From the NCBI GenBank assembly GCA_033763635.1, contig JANRKG010000427.1, forward strand, positions 1 to 6,145: a stretch of DNA of 6,145 nt, given 5' to 3'. Both the position numbers and the translations under genes were made by a program. This DNA comes from JANRKG01 sp033763635. Lineage in GTDB: Bacteria > Cyanobacteriota > Cyanobacteriia > GCF-001939115. Each line of letters begins with the position of its first letter. The stretch's first letter is position 1. The notes under the pieces are model-generated. The model did not search any database. It had not been told where the DNA came from and worked only from the letters and a program-made list of their open reading frames with translations. Below, piece by piece: positions 1 to 3,442 of this stretch.

Positions 1-3000
1 GTCATCCTTAGCGGTCCAAGGGGGGAGGTTTTCGGCTCCGATCTGGGCGATCGCCTCCCCATTCTCGTGAACGAGAGGAACACGGGCCTGGAGTTGGAGT
101 AGGAGGGTTTGCCATTGGAGAACACCGAGAGAACTGATCAGACTAATTTCGGGTCCATCACTAATGTCCAGGTCTTCGGTCATTAGGAGATGCATCGTGA
201 TACTAGAGAGCAACAAATTCGCCTCTTCAGCAGATGGGTCGCGGGCATCCAACAACAGAGTTATTTCTTCCTTTTGGGGATGACGGACGATCGCCGCAAT
301 AACTTCTGCCAAATCAGCCCCCAGGACTTCCTCTGGCTTCGACCAATCAGGGAATGCGATGAGGTTGGTTTTCCGCAGATTTAAGGGAATCAGGGTTGTC
401 TGAATGAGGGTTTGACTAACCTGATCAGCCATATTTTTCCAGGTGAATTGTTGAACCTGCTTCAACCCAGTTTCAACCAACTTCCTTCTCACCGAAGGCT
501 TTTGCACTTCACAGAGAGCTTCAACCATCCCCTCGACATCATCCGTTCCAACATAAAGGGCTGATTCCCCAGCAACTTCGGGAATTGAAGAGGTGGGGCA
601 GGTAATGACTGGGCAGCCAGAGGCCAGAGCTTCTGCAACGGGCATGCCAAACCCCTCATATCGGGATGGATAGACCAGGGCAATGGCCCCAGAGTAAGCA
701 ACATTCAACTCTTCGTCCGAGAGACTAAGACTATGAACCGTACAACCTGCCGTGTACTGACGAAATTCATCTAAAAAGTGACCAGCATTGCTGGTACAGA
801 CAAGCTCAAATCCCTGACGAGTGGCAAGTTGGGCAAAGGCCCGGAAGAACAAAACTGTGTTTTTGTATCCCATTCCCGGACCAACCAGCAGAAAGTAGGG
901 GCGCTGAATTCCATACTTGTAGCGAAATTCCTGGATGGATGTCGCAGCGGCGGGGCGAAAGAGTGGGCTGACCCCACAGGGAGCAACCTTGACCCGTTGG
1001 GGATCAATTTCAGGAAAACATTGAAGCAAATCCTGAGCCGTGTTTTGGGAGATGCAGATGTAGGCAATGCCATGCTGGATACCATAATGCTTTTCACGCC
1101 ACATCGGTTCATCCAGATCCCCCCCCAGCATTTCAGGAATCATGTCATAGGCCATGAACACTGAAGGCGTAGTCAGAGGAGTTGTGTAATAACTGGAGAT
1201 AAATAAGTCTGCCCCTTGCTCGTCACAGACTTGTTGCAACAGTTCCCGATCGCGATCGGTCTCGTTGTAGTCGTAGGGGGGAAGGGTCAGATAGCGATAT
1301 CCAGGAAGTTTGGGAACCGTTCCGGCTCGGTCTAGAATGGTTAGATATTGGGAGAACCCGTTGTGCAGCCAAGTTTCCAGCAACGATCGCCACACCCGTG
1401 AAATGCCTGTTCGGTAAAGCTGAAAAAATACCCCATCGATCAGAATATGAGGGGACCGATCAGTGGGTGATCCTCTATAAATGTCTTGGGATATTGGCAA
1501 AGACTCTGGGGAGGTTTGACCAGTTCGAGAACTGATGACATAACCTTGCAAATAGGCTGGAAGGGACCAGCGAACATCGGGATCAGGTTGATGTTGAATG
1601 GGCTGAACCTTCCCCCGCCATGCCACCCCCATAATTTGCATGGTTTGGTAAACCATCGTCTGCCACCCCCGGTCCCGCAGGTAGTCCAACCCCTGGGCAA
1701 CGGCAGGGGCCGCCAGATCATGAAAGACAATGATGGCATCCTCCTCAGCAAGCGGCTCACAGGCGATCGCATCCTCTAATGGCCCCGGCACTTCATGGTT
1801 ACCATCAATAAAGATCAAAGACCATTTGCAATGCTCCTGTTTAGCCAATTGTTCCACCCGTGCTGGACTATATCCCGGTAACAATCGCACGGATTCAAGA
1901 ACTCCAGCCCGTTCTAGAGAATCTCTTACGCTGTCATGGATGACTGGATTGTCCAATAATGGATCGACGACATCCAGTTGTACCCCTGCCAGAGCCAAGT
2001 GACAGGCAGACCAGCCCATCCAACAGCCAATCTCCAGGGCACGCTTTCCTTTAAACTGAAGCGCCGTATTGTATAGGATGTGAGCTTCGTCTCGACTGAG
2101 AAATCCGATCGTTGGCTGGCGACGATCAACGTACCAGTTGTGGGGAATCTCTCGCCGCAAGTAGGGCCAGGGATGGGGTGTTGGATCGCTGATAATCAGA
2201 TTGGGAAAGCAATCATCAGGACGCACCAGCACCAAACCGGGAGAGACATAATCCCCCTTGGGAAGCATCGATCGTTGCAGAACTTGAAGGGTTTGTTCTA
2301 ACATTCGTGTTTCTCGAAATAATTGTTTTGCCCGTTGCCGACCTGCTTGCCCGATCGCCCGTCGCTTTTCAGAATCAGTTACCCATTGTTCCAACGTTTC
2401 GACCAACTCTCGAACCGTACCTTCTGGGTTCGTCTTCGGATCAGGGAGAAGTTTTCCCGTCTCTCCCAATTCTTCGGGAATGCCACTGACGGCTGACGCA
2501 ACGACAGGTAACCCCTTCGCCATTGCCTCCATCACACACATCGGCATCCCTTCCAGTTGCGAAGGAAACACAAAAATATCAGCGACATTTAGCCAATCTC
2601 CAACATCCGATCGCTGCCCCAGAAACTTCACCTTATCCTGAATACCTAGTTGGGCAACGATTTCCTGTAGTTGGGATTCGAGGGGACGATCGAACACACC
2701 TCCACCAATCCAGACAAAGTAAAGGTGGGGCCAGACGGGGGAACCCATCAACTGCTGAATTGCCTCCATCTGGTACTGGTAGCCTTTCCGAGCTTCAATG
2801 CGAGCTGTGGTCAAACACACCACCCCATCTGTCGGAATTCCTAATTCCTGCCGGAGCCGATCGCGCACTTCCGGATCTTGGGGTTTAAAGTACTCCTCCG
2901 GTCTGCCGTAGTAGATCACCTGTCCCTGATATCGGGGAAGGCCAAATCGCCGATGCAACCAATCCAGGTTGTCTTGAGAAACGGCGATGACGGCTTTGGC

Positions 3001-3408
3001 CCGTTGGTAATGGGAGGCTAATTCGGGAAGATGGGGAATCAATTCAGGGTGATCGGCAAGATGGGGTTCTACCAAACCCTCGACGACCACGTAGGGAACT
3101 TCCAGGTCGATCGCCAATCGTTTGATTGGAAAATTAGAAAAGGGATTGGAATTGCTACAGATCAACAAGTCAGGCCGAGTATCTGATTCAGTGAGGACCG
3201 ATCGCCAGGTATCTAGATTTCCCAAAGCAATCTGGAGGTGGGAAATCCCCTGTTGGATCTGTTGTGTCAGCAGATAATCATCCAACAAGGTGGCATGAAC
3301 AGCCGTGACCCGATACCCTGACTGAACCAGGCCCCTCAGCAGGGAGTGATTATATTGAGCAACACCGCCCACTCCAGGATCGTCGGTGCAAAGCATCAGG
3401 TGAGTCAT
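1..3408 (-). CDS. Multidomain GT4 glycosyltransferase / SAM methyltransferase / GT4 glycosyltransferase with C-terminal alpha/beta module (ORF B), 3' end outside window
   Basis: The frame is open for 1136 codons from ATG to the left edge, with no stop. Domains in order: GT4 (residues 1-382) with CTDDPGVGG at the N-terminus, RKG at 207-209 and the E286-x7-E294 motif; class I methyltransferase (about 396-616) with ALEIGCWMG at 457-465, D482, DGNH at 535-538 and HD at 563-564; second GT4 (about 652-1004) with GYKN at 847-850 and E918-x7-E926; then an alpha/beta module from 1015 that is also found in the upstream gene. No signal peptide or membrane segment is seen, so it is probably cytoplasmic. 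It likely transfers two sugars from nucleotide-sugar donors and methylates the product; this is inferred from families, and substrates are unknown. The ATG was chosen because the GT-B N-terminal strand (THLMLCT) starts directly after it. An in-frame ATG at 3469-3471 would overlap the upstream gene and add 21 residues unlike a GT4 N-terminus. The protein continues past the window. Confidence 0.93.
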   Translation of the reverse strand, partial: MTHLMLCTDDPGVGGVAQYNHSLLRGLVQSGYRVTAVHATLLDDYLLTQQIQQGISHLQIALGNLDTWRSVLTESDTRPDLLICSNSNPFSNFPIKRLAIDLEVPYVVVEGLVEPHLADHPELIPHLPELASHYQRAKAVIAVSQDNLDWLHRRFGLPRYQGQVIYYGRPEEYFKPQDPEVRDRLRQELGIPTDGVVCLTTARIEARKGYQYQMEAIQQLMGSPVWPHLYFVWIGGGVFDRPLESQLQEIVAQLGIQDKVKFLGQRSDVGDWLNVADIFVFPSQLEGMPMCVMEAMAKGLPVVASAVSGIPEELGETGKLLPDPKTNPEGTVRELVETLEQWVTDSEKRRAIGQAGRQRAKQLFRETRMLEQTLQVLQRSMLPKGDYVSPGLVLVRPDDCFPNLIISDPTPHPWPYLRREIPHNWYVDRRQPTIGFLSRDEAHILYNTALQFKGKRALEIGCWMGWSACHLALAGVQLDVVDPLLDNPVIHDSVRDSLERAGVLESVRLLPGYSPARVEQLAKQEHCKWSLIFIDGNHEVPGPLEDAIACEPLAEEDAIIVFHDLAAPAVAQGLDYLRDRGWQTMVYQTMQIMGVAWRGKVQPIQHQPDPDVRWSLPAYLQGYVISSRTGQTSPESLPISQDIYRGSPTDRSPHILIDGVFFQLYRTGISRVWRSLLETWLHNGFSQYLTILDRAGTVPKLPGYRYLTLPPYDYNETDRDRELLQQVCDEQGADLFISSYYTTPLTTPSVFMAYDMIPEMLGGDLDEPMWREKHYGIQHGIAYICISQNTAQDLLQCFPEIDPQRVKVAPCGVSPLFRPAAATSIQEFRYKYGIQRPYFLLVGPGMGYKNTVLFFRAFAQLATRQGFELVCTSNAGHFLDEFRQYTAGCTVHSLSLSDEELNVAYSGAIALVYPSRYEGFGMPVAEALASGCPVITCPTSSIPEVAGESALYVGTDDVEGMVEALCEVQKPSVRRKLVETGLKQVQQFTWKNMADQVSQTLIQTTLIPLNLRKTNLIAFPDWSKPEEVLGADLAEVIAAIVRHPQKEEITLLLDARDPSAEEANLLLSSITMHLLMTEDLDISDGPEISLISSLGVLQWQTLLLQLQARVPLVHENGEAIAQIGAENLPPWTAKDD
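19..366 (-). repeat. C-terminal alpha/beta module, copy 2 (in ORF B)
   Basis: Residues about 1015-1130. It begins TNLIAFPDWSKPEEVL and continues ITLLLDA, EEANLLLSS, EISLISSL, WQTLL and ARVPL. The predicted order is strand-helix-strand-helix-strand-helix-strand, a small Rossmann-like half. Hand alignment with the copy in ORF A gives about 56 identities in 117 positions with one gap. It lacks any catalytic signature I know. As I recall, similar modules recur at the ends of cyanobacterial multidomain glycosyltransferases and methyltransferases, but I know no established name or function. The reading frame continues past it. Confidence 0.88.
47..54. repeat. HIP1 octamer GCGATCGC (in GGCGATCGCC)
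   Basis: Full HIP1 octamer in its extended 10-base form, a repeat strongly enriched in many cyanobacterial genomes. It lies in the coding sequence of the ORF B module. Confidence 0.85.
397..1455 (-). other. Domain: second GT4 (GT-B fold) glycosyltransferase of ORF B
   Basis: About residues 652-1004. The start ILIDGVFFQLYRTGISRVW and the middle AYDMIPEMLGGDL are typical of the GT4 subgroup that often follows such methyltransferases in cyanobacteria. YICISQNTAQDL at 1027-1038 of the subgroup pattern corresponds here to residues of the first Rossmann half, ending before VKVAPCGV. FLLVGPGMGYKN at 839-850 carries the phosphate-binding Lys849; the usual basic residue two or three before GYKN is absent. 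YPSRYEGFGMPVAEALASG contains E918-x7-E926. Probably active. It is not closely similar to the first GT4, so this is not a recent internal duplication. Confidence 0.9.
1246..1259. repeat. 14-base palindrome made of two overlapping HIP1 cores
   Basis: CCGATCGCGATCGG, two overlapping CGATCG cores, inside the second GT4 of ORF B, where it encodes Asp-Arg-Asp-Arg. The identical palindrome occurs at 3695-3708. Confidence 0.85.
1561..2223 (-). other. Domain: class I SAM-dependent methyltransferase of ORF B (Methyltransf_24-like)
   Basis: About residues 396-616, between the two glycosyltransferases. Motif I is E459-x-G461-x3-G465, followed by the acidic D482 at the end of the second strand (LDVVDP). 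LIFIDGNHE at 531-539 and IIVFHDL at 559-565 match the DG.H and HD pair seen in Methyltransf_24 proteins linked to surface glycan synthesis, where they are thought to bind metal. The domain looks intact. Likely role: O-methylation of a sugar made by the flanking domains (inference). A segment rich in Pro and Asp (about 606-650) links it to the second GT4. Confidence 0.82.
1763..1770. repeat. HIP1 octamer GCGATCGC
   Basis: Second full HIP1 octamer, within the methyltransferase domain (encoding part of DAIA). Shorter cores, CGATCG, are spread through both genes. Confidence 0.85.
2263..3408 (-). other. Domain: N-terminal GT4 (GT-B fold) glycosyltransferase of ORF B
   Basis: Residues 1-382. The acceptor-side half opens with MTHLMLCTDDPGVGGVAQYN, whose Gly-rich loop is typical of GT4 enzymes. 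The donor-binding half has TTARIEARKG at 200-209 (the Arg/Lys expected to contact the donor phosphates), a strand FVWIGGG, then FPSQLEGMPMCVMEAM at 281-296, carrying E286-x7-E294. The ending with RRAIGQAGR and an RETRMLEQTL helix is the usual GT-B C-terminal helix region. All expected motifs are present, so it should be an active retaining glycosyltransferase. The donor sugar is not predictable. Confidence 0.9.
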
Positions 3409-3442
3409 AGGGCTTGATCCAGTAGAACAGTGAAAGGGGCAA
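3409..3442 (-). promoter_or_regulatory. 34-base gap between ORF A and ORF B, no clear Shine-Dalgarno
   Basis: The gap separates the TGA of ORF A from the ATG of ORF B. Reading towards ORF B, the only purine-rich element is GGATCAAG about 6-13 bases before the ATG, a poor match to AGGAGG. There is no room for a promoter plus terminator and no hairpin is evident, which suggests one transcript. Weak ribosome sites are common in cyanobacteria. Confidence 0.6.

Noticed and set aside
778..1164. Plus-strand open frame of 128 codons and an overlapping minus-strand frame of 113 codons
   Set aside because: Both overlap the second GT4 of ORF B, whose frame carries the conserved motifs; neither has a recognisable domain.
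2523..2888. Plus-strand open frame of 121 codons
   Set aside because: It is antisense to the catalytic half of the first GT4, rich in Ser, Pro and His as expected of a shadow frame, and has no family resemblance.
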